A stretch of DNA of 64,000 bases, from NCBI GenBank assembly GCA_905331475.1, contig CAJNYU010001434.1:4657-68656 (forward strand). The letters are read 5' to 3'. The DNA comes from Rotaria socialis. Taxonomy: Eukaryota; Rotifera; Eurotatoria; Philodinida; Philodinidae. The translations under genes and the position numbers were made by a program. The notes beneath the pieces are model-generated. The model was not told where the DNA came from. It was given only the letters and a program-made list of their open reading frames with translations, and made no database searches. Positions 24,791 through 36,800 of this stretch are shown in pieces. Each line of letters starts with the position of its first letter. Position 1 is the stretch's first letter.

Positions 24791-25278
24791 GTGTTGTTTA
24801 AAGTAAATAAATAATGTATTACACTACGCAATCTGAATACCTATCGCTTGTCTCTGTTTTATAAACAACAACATGACACATCTCAACATTAGTTAGGAAG
24901 AAAAAAGATTCGAATTATTTTTAGAAGCAATGGAGAATCATTCGTTGCATATTCATCTGCATCTGTGATTGTATCGAAACGATAAAGCAAACAAAAAATA
25001 AAACGTGCGTTCTCTAACTTTTTGTCATGCCCTTTACTCTTTAAGTGAGCTGCGTGCATACATACCTTTCCAGTTGAATAATCTTCTTAATTGTAGGTAT
25101 TCTATTCCAACAGAAAACATGTAATAATAAAAACGTGTAGAATCGGGTGTACGTAGGATATGGGATACGATTTTTTTCTTCTCTAAGACAGTATATTAAT
25201 GTATGTTAATTGTGATCATTAAAAATCAAGCTTAAATTTAATGTACTCGAGAAAAATTTACTGGATGAAGCCATCTAA

Positions 25279-25726
25279 ATAATATGCATCGCATTTGATT
25301 TAGTACAGCGAGCGATACATGTTGTTGTTGTATTTGGTTGTAATATGGTGGATAGTTCTCTTACAATTGTAGAGAATAGAGAAACGTTTGAGATTTTCAT
25401 GATCGAGCATCAACATATACTACGTATTTTAAAAGCCATAAACAACACCAAAGCGAATCACGAAGTTGCTATAAATTATATTTTTTTCGATTTTAACGTA
25501 AGAATGATTTCTATTCGTTTAGGTTTTAGTGTCGCTGACTCTTCTTCAGTATAAATTGATCGAGTCAGATGATAGGTCTAAATGCTTTTTGTTTTCAATT
25601 AAATCAATCTTTTCCCGCATATTACTATTTACTTTAACCTATTCGATATCAACCGCTTATGTCAATTCGATAAATCAAATTAGGCTTGACATTTTAGAAA
25701 CAATTGAATTGAGAGGAACAAGATAG
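25279..25726 (+). pseudogene. Possible coding remnant with a frame break (unknown family)
   Basis: A reading frame from about 25279 runs through an ATG at 25345 (FGCNMVDSSLTIVENRETFE, ILRILKAINNTKANHEVAINY) and ends at 25554. A second frame takes over from about 25523 (VSLTLLQYKLIESDD, SIFSRILLFTLTYSISTAY) and ends at 25726. They would join in phase 0 between GTAAGA and TTTAG, but that intron would be only 25 nt, too short for normal splicing, so a frameshifted remnant is more likely. Two hydrophobic stretches suggest a membrane protein. I cannot name the family. Confidence 0.3.
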
Positions 25727-27203
25727 TTTTGTTTTGAAAAAGTTCGATACATAAAGTTTATTTGTTGACTATAATGATCAATGACTCTGCTTTGCGTTTA
25801 TTAGAAAGAAAGAGCAAAGTCCACATATCAAATAGGTTAAGGTTATTTTTTAGCCAATTTTTTAGTACGTTTTCTCCATCTTTTGTGTGCGACAAGTACC
25901 CCCTTAGCATTTATGTATAAATTGCGACTTAAAATCGACTATTTTCGCTTGTTGCATCTCATTTTCTTTTTGTAATTACCTATTCTATTCGACAAGGTTT
26001 CATTTTAGTGCGTAAAAATCTTGGCCTTTTACGTCGATAATGAATTACAGCTATTTTTGCAAAACGAAAATTTATGGAGCCAATTAACTTTCAAAAAGAT
26101 TATTTTAGTAGAAAGGATTTTTTTTCTGAACTTGAAAATGTTCAGTTTTAACACAAGAAAAAGTGTTTTTGTTCTATAACTTTTGCTTAAATGAGTACCA
26201 GACGATAAAAGATTTCACATAGTGCCTATTTCTTTTCATTGATTGGATGCAAACTAAATCTTTTAAGAGCGAAAAATTCTTATAAACATGACTTGTTTTA
26301 ATTGGAGAATCAATAGTATGGCAGTACAATATTTAAACTGCTTTGAACCATAATGAAATGTAAAAGTCTGTGCTTGTATTGCTGTTTTTACACCAATATA
26401 AAATGATGAAAGCTAGCCTTTCTATTTACTAGTGTGAAAATTGAAAATGCATGGTCATCAATCCATAGTTCCGACCTATTCTATTCAATCTTAAATTAAA
26501 AAAAGTATGTCAAAAAATTTTGATATGCTATTTTTGATTAAGATCTATATTTGCCAATTATAATTCAAGCAATTCTATGAGATATTTAGAGAAAGAAAAT
26601 CTTAACGCATTAAAACGTGCATCTTATTCTGCAATCATTCGAAAATATTGTATTCATTCTATTGGCAAGTTTATTCATACGATTATGTAATAATAACAAG
26701 TAAGCCTTATGTTACTTTATCGAAATATAACTTTTATGAATTTCTACATTATGTATTTTCTTTGATATTAAATATAAAATATTCGTTGATCATAATCTAG
26801 AAAGTTTTGGATTGCATTCAAAAATGAAATCTTTTTCGGGTTTGTTCGTTTTCATCATATGTTAAATGATAAAATTTGACTTGTTTACTAAAGAATAAGA
26901 ATAAACAATCACGAACTATGTGTCGTTAAAACTGTTGCATGTTTTTGTTTTTAATTACTCGATTGTTTGAAAAAATTTGTTTATCGCACACTTCACATAT
27001 AGAAATATATAGACAATAGAATAGAATGACGAAAGAGAAGAAAACGAAGAAAGGTAATTCCAATTTCTAGCGAAAACATTGCCCGCCGATCATTTGATTT
27101 TTTTCTCATTCTCTCTCTCTCTCTCTCTTCGTCGTTCCACCCTGTTTATCTCTATTCGATTTGTTGACTTTCATCGGTTTGAAACATCAATTGTAAATTT
27201 TTA
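25727..27203. other. Intergenic; CT microsatellite near the kinase promoter
   Basis: AT-rich DNA upstream of the FHA-kinase gene. A CT dinucleotide run (about 27112-27129) lies roughly 75 bp before the start codon and may be part of the promoter or 5' UTR. No other gene is seen. Confidence 0.5.
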
Positions 27204-29801
27204 ATGGCTACACATTCTACAATTCCATGGGGCTATTTAGAACCGATCAATAGTGTATATCCTCGTGGAATATTAACAAAACCATCTTATGTAATCGGAC
27301 GCCATCCAACTGAATGTGATATAGTATTAGACTCGAATGAACTTCGACAAAATGAATATTTTATTCATTTAAGTTCTAAACATTTTGTCATCGAAATTAC
27401 CAATAATAATCGATCAATAATATTCCGAGATGTTAGCAGAAATGGTTGTTATATTGACGGTGAACTTGTTCATCATGCGAAAATATCATTTCAAAATAAA
27501 GAACATATTATGTAAGTTTAACAAAATGTCATAAGAAAAATAGCACACTTTTCAGTTTATTTTATTTTATTTTATTTTTAGTTCTCTTGCATTAAAAGAA
27601 AATCGTGCATATAGATTTATTAATATCTCAGGTTTATTTGGTGTTATTGATCTTGATGAACGATATTTAAAAGCTAATTTACTTGGCTCTGGTTCATTTG
27701 CTAATGTTTATAAAGCTGTATCATATACGACACAAACATATCGTGCAATAAAAATTATAAATAAAGATCAATGTGAAAAACAAATTGGCCCAGGTTTTTC
27801 GAAATATCTTTATCGAGAAGTGTAAATAAATGTTTGTTGTTATATTAAATAGAATTTCTAATTGAAAATATTTGTTTTCGTATTTTCTTTTGAAACAAAT
27901 AGATCTATTCATGGTAGTGTCGATCATCCGTGTATACTTCGTCGTTTTGATGTTTATCATGAAAAATCTGATCTATTTGTTGAAATGGAATATGCTGCTG
28001 GTGGTTCATTATTTGATCGAATACATAAATCGTATATTATGTCTGAAGATGAATGTAAATTTATTTTTTATCAAATAGCTTGTGCGCTTGCCTATTTGCA
28101 TCGACTTAAAATAGTAAAATGATTATAGAATACATATTGATATGCTTTAAATTCGTTTTCTTTACTATTTTTGTAGGTTCATCGAGATATAAAACCAGCT
28201 AATGTTCTTCTTATGTCAAATGAAAGAGAAACAATTGCAAAGTTAAGTGATTTTGGAGTTGCAAAATATGTCTATGCATCATCAAGATATTTAAATACAA
28301 CTATTGCTGGCACACAGCAATTTATGGCGCCTGAAGTGCAATTTCAAACAGGACATTCAACAAATGCTGATGTATGAAGTTTTGATTTATATTTCTCGAA
28401 GGAAATAATTCTAATTTTAACGAGACAGAGGTCTTCCATTATTTGAAACATCTAAGAAATAGTCTACTTGATTACATCAACAATTTTCTTTTTCTATAGA
28501 TGGAAAACTTTATTTTTGATAAACAACATAAGACAAGGCTATGCTTTATGCAATAATGCAAACAGACTAGTATAAGATGAAAAGAAGAAAAAGATTAATA
28601 TTTCTTTATACAGATAATTTTCAAGTCGATTTTAGTATTCGTCAAGGCTGAGTTTTTTGTGAACTGGCTCCCGTAATATATGAGGTGGTTCAAACAATTT
28701 TACTACAAAAATCATTTCGCAAAATGACGCGTCTCTGCAATGTAGCTCATAATTTTCTCGTGTGTGTCTTCTTTATCAGCCATGTACACTAAGGACAAGA
28801 TGATAGTCTAAAATTAGTAGGGTCTGCTCACAGGCTTGAGAACATGATAATTTCCCAGGTCGAAAAGTCCGGCCTGAAAACGGCCGGTTCCGGGTAGTTC
28901 CGTTGATTTTGTGGAAGCAGTATTCCGGTTGGAAATTTTTCCGATCCATTCCTGCCAGAAAGCACTGGAATTTGGCAGGAATCCGCCGGAAAAGTCCGGT
29001 CGTATTTTTGACCGGAATACTGCTTCCATGCTCCGACGATTTTCCGCGTTTTCCTGCAGGATATGGTGACTTTCCCACCATATTTCCTGAAGTATCCTAC
29101 GGGATCCCGGTGGTCGGAATGTTCGACCCGGGTTTCGCACAATGAAGCTCTAATGTTTCAAAATTTCACTCGACCCGACAAATCCGAATAACGATATAAA
29201 AAAATGTTTGGGTCAATCTCAACAGTGACTGCCACCTCTCACATTTTAATAAACAATACTCGTAGAGATTTTAATAGATATTATCTACTAGTTTTACTAA
29301 GTACGATAATGTTGAATCAAACGAATAGGAGTGAAAAACCCTTTCTTCATAAATCTGTAGCATACGCAATAAGCAAAATTAAACAAATACTAGTACATAT
29401 TCATCCTGGAAAGATTTCCATCTCTACTGTCAAGAGGATTCGAGTTCGTGTGAATGAAATTGTTTTGCAGTAAAAATTTATGCTAGTTTTTCTTTTGGAT
29501 TAAACATATTTCATTTATTTAGGTTTGGTCATTTGGTATGACTCTGCTCAATGCGTTTGTTGGAGACACGGTTTTTCGTCTACGAGGTATTCGTGCATTG
29601 AATTCAGTATCACATACAAAACGAGATCTCAAAGAAATTCTTGCAAAAACATTAGAAAAAAATACATTTGCTCGACCAGATATGAATCAATTATTTCGTT
29701 ATAATTGGTTTCGTGATGGTGCATTTTTTGAACGAATTCAAAAACTTATACAGTCACAAACTGGAAAATGTTTAAATTTACCTTATGAAAAATTATTTTG
29801 A
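27204..29801 (+). CDS. FHA-domain Ser/Thr protein kinase, Chk2/Rad53-like
   Basis: Five exons (27204-27511, 27582-27821, 27903-28113, 28177-28371, 29523-29801) total 1233 nt and 410 residues. Seen: an FHA phosphothreonine-binding domain at about 20-100 (YVIGRHPTECDIVL, LSSKHFVIE, DVSRNGCYIDG), then a complete kinase domain: glycine loop GSGSFANV (138-145), ATP lysine Lys160 (RAIKII), HRDIKPANV with catalytic Asp257, DFG at 278-280, MAPEV, DVWSFG and the final subdomain (ARPDMNQLFRYNWF). Known: FHA plus kinase in this order is the Chk2/Rad53/Dun1 layout, a DNA-damage checkpoint effector. No N-terminal SQ/TQ cluster is present, so ATM activation in the usual way is doubtful; a diverged Chk2-like kinase is the safest name. 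Intron 4 (28372-29522) is 1.15 kb and carries a GC-rich repeat. DNA repair is notable in desiccation-tolerant rotifers, but that link is inference. Confidence 0.92.
28854..29132. mobile_element. GC-rich CCCAGGTCGA-bounded element, copy A
   Basis: A 279-bp island, visibly GC-richer than its surroundings, in intron 4 of the FHA kinase. It begins CCCAGGTCGA and ends TCGACCCGGG, so the ends are inverted. Its centre is a hairpin: GGAAGCAGTATTCCGG at about 28915 is mirrored by CCGGAATACTGCTTCC at about 29012. Copies B (42219-42502) and C (43224-43539) share the ends. It contains open frames in several phases only because TA-containing stop codons are rare here; none resembles a protein. Confidence 0.72.
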
Positions 29802-30862
29802 TATTTAATCTCTATTTATGTATGTGTTATATTGTTTTCTTTTCTTCACTGTAGATATGACAGATAATCGAATTTTTCTGTGTTCATTTGATATTACTGA
29901 TGTTCATATTAATTTCTTGTCCTCTTTTTATAGTGTGAAATTAAAATATAATTTTGGATCCAATCGGTCAAGTTTACTTTTTTTTATACAAAACAGAAAG
30001 CACAGCACTGCCTTGATCGAGATCACGCTGAATATTTATCTTAGAAAAATATTGCTATCATTATTTTTTAGTAACATTTTTATATTCAATTATCAACAGG
30101 AAAGACAACTGCAAGATTTAATTCTATTGAATACGAGATTATATCAAAATTTAATCATATGTCTAAAGTACTACAAAAAAAAGTATCGATTATCGTTAGG
30201 TTAGATATGTAGTAAAGCAGTTACAACTACCTCTGAGTTTAAGGAAAAGTTTTGGGTCGCTGACAACAATGGTATGAAAAAAAGATATATTCGTTTAGTT
30301 TGAACCATCATCATTTTCTCATGATTTGAAAGAGTATAATTATCGTGAACTCTAGTGTGACTAGTATGTAAGACGACTAATTATAATATCTTGAATAATT
30401 TTAGTATGATATTTCATGCTAGTTTAATCTAATGAGTTCAAATATTTCTATTTATGATAGAAATTCATTTGATTCTGATATCTGACTAGTTGTTTTACAT
30501 ACGTCGCCTAATTTTTAATATTTGATTTTTATCTTTGAACATGCTTGACTACATGGAAAAAATAACTTTATCACGTAAATAGATGAATTACTTCTAGAGA
30601 AAGAAAAATATTTAGATAGTTAATAGTAAATAAAAATTTATAAGTTTAAGTTGTTTGAGCTCGAAGAAAATAAAAATCATCAAAACAATATTAAAGTATC
30701 TTTCAGTTCTTCTATGATATTTTCCTATCACTGAAATTTATTTATGCGTATGTATATAACGATTTCACAATCTTTGTTAGATATAAACGAAGGTATAGAA
30801 TGCATAAAGAGAATTAGATTCTAGTTAAAAGATAAAGTAACATAAATCACAAGCTCGTAAAA
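29802..30862. other. Intergenic between convergent kinase and ZNFX1 genes
   Basis: About 1 kb of AT-rich DNA between the kinase stop (plus) and the ZNFX1 stop (minus), holding both 3' UTRs. An ORF at 29818-30204 has no start context or domain and is probably UTR sequence. Confidence 0.5.
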
Positions 30863-33800
30863 TTATATCATATTCAAATTAGCTTCGTCTGACCAAGCCG
30901 CATGTTGTGAATCATCCATCAACCCAAAATGACGATTCGTTGATACTAGCCGATGATTTTGACCACCGATTTTTTCACCACATTCTGGACAGAGACTTTC
31001 TTGATTAGCACCGCCACACTAGAATGAAAATAATAATGTCTTATCTGAAGAAAGAAAAAACATATTGTCAAATAAATGCATACTTCAGTAATCACATATG
31101 GATGACCTTTGGGGCAAACATACCAATGGCCTTTAGTTAAATTTAATGCAGCAACAATTGAAACCCGTTCACGTTCTGTTATACCTAAACCAGATAAATT
31201 ACATAAATGTTCTAATTTTTTAGCTTGACTATCGAATTTTTGTTTATCTAATGAAGTAAACGGGCTTGTTTTCTTGACAAGATATTTCATTGAATCAAGG
31301 CCTTCTTGATCGGCTGGATTCAGCTTTTGAGGTGGAATTTGTTGTTTTAATGAATGTAAAAGAGTTTCAATGAAAATTAATCGATTGATGCGTAGTAGTT
31401 CAGCTTCAATATCATTTATTTGCTGCTCAGCAAAATTTCGATATGGTGGATGTGCAAATAAATATTTAACAATATGATTCAAAGGTAAACGAACCTATAA
31501 GATATGAATTAATTGTATCAAAACATGAAATCAAATATATTTAAAATAAAATAGTATCACTTACTAAATCATCGAATATATTCATTTGTAATTTCTTTCG
31601 TCCATCAATTAAAAGTTTATCGATCTCATTCAGAAATGAAAGAGTATTAGTCATAAGAATTAATATATCATCTGTAAAATAATTATCTGGATCATACAAT
31701 CCATTAAACAAAGCTTTTTTGTTGCCAAGACTGATCTCTTTCAAATTCGAATCAGTTCGTTCAAATTCTTTTATTAGAAGCTGTCGTTTGTTATTTAGAT
31801 CTTTTTCCGATCGAGTACCCAAGATTTTTGTTTTAACTTGTGCAATTAAATTATGTACTCGATTAGAAATTCGCATGTATCTTGTACAACGACGAATATT
31901 GTGTTTACATCGAGGACATTCAGGAAAACGTAAAGCTGTATCTTCACTTTGATTATTGAATGTAGTTTCAATGAATTTATCGAGTGATGTCACTTCAACT
32001 AATGAAATGATAATAGAGATTCGTATTACAACGAACATATTTTGAATAACATACTTAAATGTTTGCAATCAGGTAAGAAAACAAAACGTGCATCAGGTTC
32101 ATCTTCTGTACCGAATAATATTTCTTGTACAATATGCTTATTACAAATACGACATTGTCGAGGACATGGTTCACCGCACAGGCCAATACCTAAAATTAGA
32201 AGACAAATTTAACTAATCGAGATAACAGATCGAGAAATGTATATCTAATTACAATCATGGCCACATTTTAATTTTTGATCACAAGGTTCATTACATGGAC
32301 CGCGATTGCATGGTTCGGAACATATACGAGTACATTGAAGATGTTTACATTTATAAGCACATGGCTAAATAAAAAATGTTTAACTCTGAAGTTTTCTCTC
32401 TTTTGTTAGTTGTGTTAGGTAAAAATTAGTATGACTATTTTATCTTTAAGAAACGATAAATTTTGTCATTTTTTAAAAAATATTTATATTTAATTAAATA
32501 AGACTTCTATCTCATAAAGAACATAGATAATTCTCTACTCGATCTATTACACGAACCTCTTTGCATGGTATACATAGTTCACCACATCTCTTTTTGCATT
32601 TAGAATGAATACAACGTGTTTCACACAAACTTAAACAAGGTGGACAATTTGTCGTACAAGGTGCTTTGCAAACCTAGATTCAATAAAAACAATAATAATC
32701 TTAGTTTTCATTACTAATAAAATACACTTACGTGTGAACAAATCAATGGACGTTCACATTTATATTCACATGAGATATGCAATCGACCATTTTGGCATTT
32801 TCCACATGTTCCAACGCATTTATGTTTACAAGTTAGCATTGTATTACAAGGTTTTGGACAAGGAAATCGTTGTAATTCAGACAACGATGAAGCAATACAA
32901 CATGGAACATCGACAAAGTCACCACAAGGAAGACATTTTTGAATTGGATATCGACAATCAGCATTAGTTGGTTCTCGTGCACATTGAAAACGTATTTTAT
33001 GGCCACATGTTTTAATGATTTTATCAATCATAACTCGGCACGGATCATGTTGGGTTGGTGTAGTAGCATGGCATCGTTTAGTACATAAATGACCACATGA
33101 TAAAGCATCATTACATTTTTTACGACAAAGGATTTCTTTATGCCTAAAGAAAAAGTCAAATAAAAAGAACAATATCTCTAATTTGAATCATTTATTTTGC
33201 TGATATTTACTCGAAATCATAATTGTGACACATTAATTCACATTGATGTCCACACTTAAGTCGAGTATCACAAGGTTTATCGCAACCACCTTCTGGACGT
33301 TTTAAAAATGATTCTGGCGTATCAGCTACAAATGGTTCTTTTGAATGCTGACGACAAGAAAGTTGTAAACCTAAAAAGAAAATAATTCTTTTCAATATCA
33401 TAAAGCAATTCTTAAACTAGCCTGTTCCAATTTCTTTGGTTTCAAGTAATGATTTAACTATGTTGTTCCACATTGATTCAACTTTGGCTAATAAAGTCAT
33501 ATTACCAATAACGAAAAGGCCACAACGTGCACGTGATAAAGCCACACATATTCGATTATGTATTTTAAGAAAACCTATCTGTTTATCGTTATTACTACGT
33601 ACTAACGATAAAATAATTATATCACTTTCTTCACCTTGATAATTATCTGTTACCTATATGAGAAGAAGAGAAAAACAGTTATATAATTCTATATTCTAAA
33701 TAAACAAATAATATAAATTGATAATACCATAACATGAACACCATTTAAAAGTTTATTTTTTTTTGTTTCTCGAGCAATATATTGTCGTTGACCAAGATAC

Positions 33801-36800
33801 ATAACAAGTATAGTTATTTGATGCGGTTCATAACTTTGTTTTCTCAAATATGTTGCTAATGCAATAACATATTTTGCTTCGAATTCATTTCGTTTTGAAC
33901 TTCCATCAGCGACAGTTGTTTCCATATTCGAATGATTTATGAAAAAGACGTTATTATTTATGCCACGAACTGCTGGTCGGTCTGTTTTCACACTTATATG
34001 ATCGTCCAAATCATCGTAGAAATGTTTCATAAGACGGGCAATTTCTGGGCGCATACGATGCTTCAAAAGGAAGAAAGACGGATGTTTTTTTTTATTGAAA
34101 ATAAGTGAAAAAGATCACTCTCATTTTTTTCGCCTTAATTCTTGTACGACTTTAGATTATGGCTATAACTTTAAAGCCTTAGCTATCATTTCTCCCCTGA
34201 GGAATAGTAGTACGTCAACTTTTACGAACAATATTCATGCATTTTATACATTCTGATTTATTCGAAAAGAATGATACTACAAATACTAGCCTATCTCCAC
34301 AAATAATTATTCTATACATCTAGCATAGTTTTTTCGTCTATATTTACAATTTATTACGCATCATCTTTGCCAAAATCGATAGTTAATTCAAATTTAGATT
34401 GATGCTTTTCATTATGAAATTTAGTATCGTACTAAATGAACCTCTCGAACTCAGATATTCTGGTCATGGTTGTTAGTTTCACTTTTCAGTTTTAGATAAA
34501 AATATTGCAACTTTATTCAAGTCGAATACTGGTTATCTTCATTATGTTTTTCCTATCTAAATCGTACAATAATAAGCGTATAAATAGCAATACTCTTATA
34601 GCATAAAAATGAGAAAATTATTTTTCCCGGTATTGCTGTAAGATCAACGATTCGAAAATGTTCACGGAACATTTTCAGTATAAATTAAAATGTGCTCTTC
34701 GTTTTCTGAACTTTATCTATTTAACATTGCTGATTAAACAATAAAAAATTACTCTGAAATTTCATTAATTACTTGAGTAAATATGAAGATCTAATAAAGA
34801 TTATTTACCTGCATATTCAAGCGAACATTTGGAAAATTATTTTTAATAAAACGTTCGAATAAAGATACATCCATTTGATATTTATGTGCAAGTTTATATA
34901 CACTTGGACTAGGTCTTAATTGTACATGATCACCAATTAAAATTAAATGTTCACATTTTGTACTTAATGCCGTAATAATATGTGCTTCGAAAATTGCAGC
35001 TGCCTCTTCAACAATAACAATTTTACTTTCTAGAAAAAAAAAGAATGATTTTTTTTTGTTCTAATTCTATAAATTATTCTCTTTTATTTTTCACTTACGA
35101 AGTTTTTCTAATACATCATGGTATTTAGCTGCACATGTTGTTGTCATCGCAACAATAATACTATCTTTCAATATATAATAATCTTCTTCTTGATAATATT
35201 CAGCAAGTGCAGACGCTGCTTGATTGTACGCATGTCTTGCTTCCCGCACAGAATAATGCAAATATTGTTGATATTTCAATAGCCAATAACGATATAGATC
35301 ATAACGTTCCAACATCTGAAGTTGCCAAAGATCACTGCCTATTTGTTTTACTGTTTGATCATCTAATGTTGTCGGATTTTGAATAATATATTTTATTAAT
35401 CGACGACGGTAATAAGGTTTTCGTTGTACAACACTCCATTTATCTTCAGTATCCTCATTTGTCGATACTTTTGGTTCTTTTATTGATGTCGATTTTGTAG
35501 TTGTTGATGTTTGGGTAGTAATTCTAATAAAATTGCTGTCATCAATCTCCAGTTCATCTCGTCGACGTTGTTCTTCCTCTTCTTCTTCATTAATTTCTTC
35601 ATCATCGTTTTTTTCTTCTTTAGTACAATCATTTTTTTCTTCTTGTTCGTTGTCATTAACTTTTTCTTCCTTTTCTACTTCATCTTCTTGTTCTTTTTTG
35701 TCATTGATATTCATATCGGACATGTATGTTTCAAGTTCTACTAAATTAATTGGATCGCCAGGCATCTCTTCGTTTCCATAAGTAATACCAAGCCAATCTG
35801 ACAATGCTGTTTCCACAAGTATACCATTATGTGGAAGTAATAATGATGAAAAATGTTCATCATCAATAAGATCGAAGCGCATAAGTGATGAAAGTGGAAT
35901 AATATTTGTTCGCGATTGCTCCATTATAGCTTCATGCATTTTTAATGTTTCTTCAGCTTGAGCCTTTTTATCGAAGATAGCATGTTTTTGATGATAAATA
36001 TAACTGGGTATTGAGCGATTTTCGCGAACGTATTTACGAGCATTGAGTAATGAAAATGGTTGAATGACCGGATTTTGACACCGATTACCGACACGAATAA
36101 CACCTAAATTTAATTTAAATTAGATTTTGACCCAATAAAAATAAAACCTAATTTCACCTTCTTTTATCTTGAGACGTTTTAAGATTAATTCCAAAAATTG
36201 ATCAAGTGCATGGTTTGTATGACATATCATTAGAATCGGCGTTGATTGTTCAGTTGGTGGACACCACATCGAGCGATTATGTAAAAGCATTTCAGTTATT
36301 CTTACACCAAGAAATGTTTTTCCAGTTCCTGGCGCTAATAAGAAATAAATAAAATTCTATTTAATACAAAGTTTTCTAGCATAGTCCTTCTAATATTAAA
36401 ATGAAAAACATGGCAGAGATGACTTTATTATCCTATTACGTAATCATACAGAAATTCTACAATGCAGTAGTTCATACATGAAAACAAGCACTAATTGATA
36501 TTGGAATTCTGACGGTATCTGGCTAACGAAGCCAGTATGTCTTATAAGATTAAGTTCTAGAATGTGTATCACCAGGTTAATATGATCGAGTTTCGAATCA
36601 TTTTTATGATGAAATACGGACTAGTAATAGATCGTCACTAGGCATGTACAAAGAGTTCAATTGGTTGAGTGAAAAGACTCTTAGCTTGGACTAAAATTTT
36701 ATCCAAACTTGCTTCTAGCCAGTATTCTGTATTACGAATCACTTGTTTTCTAATTTCTATGTTCATTTTTACTTACGTCCTTGAATAAGTGCTACTTTTT

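Noticed and set aside
25498..25522. A 25-nt intron joining two frames
   Set aside because: Too short for spliceosomal removal; the locus is listed as a possible frameshifted remnant instead.
28776..29145. Overlapping frames on both strands
   Set aside because: They lie in the GC-rich CCCAGGTCGA element, where stop codons are rare. No protein family is recognisable and they sit inside a kinase intron.
35511..35781. Plus-strand Ser- and Phe-rich frames
   Set aside because: They are the antisense of the acidic Glu/Asp-rich part of ZNFX1 exon 8; low complexity keeps them open.
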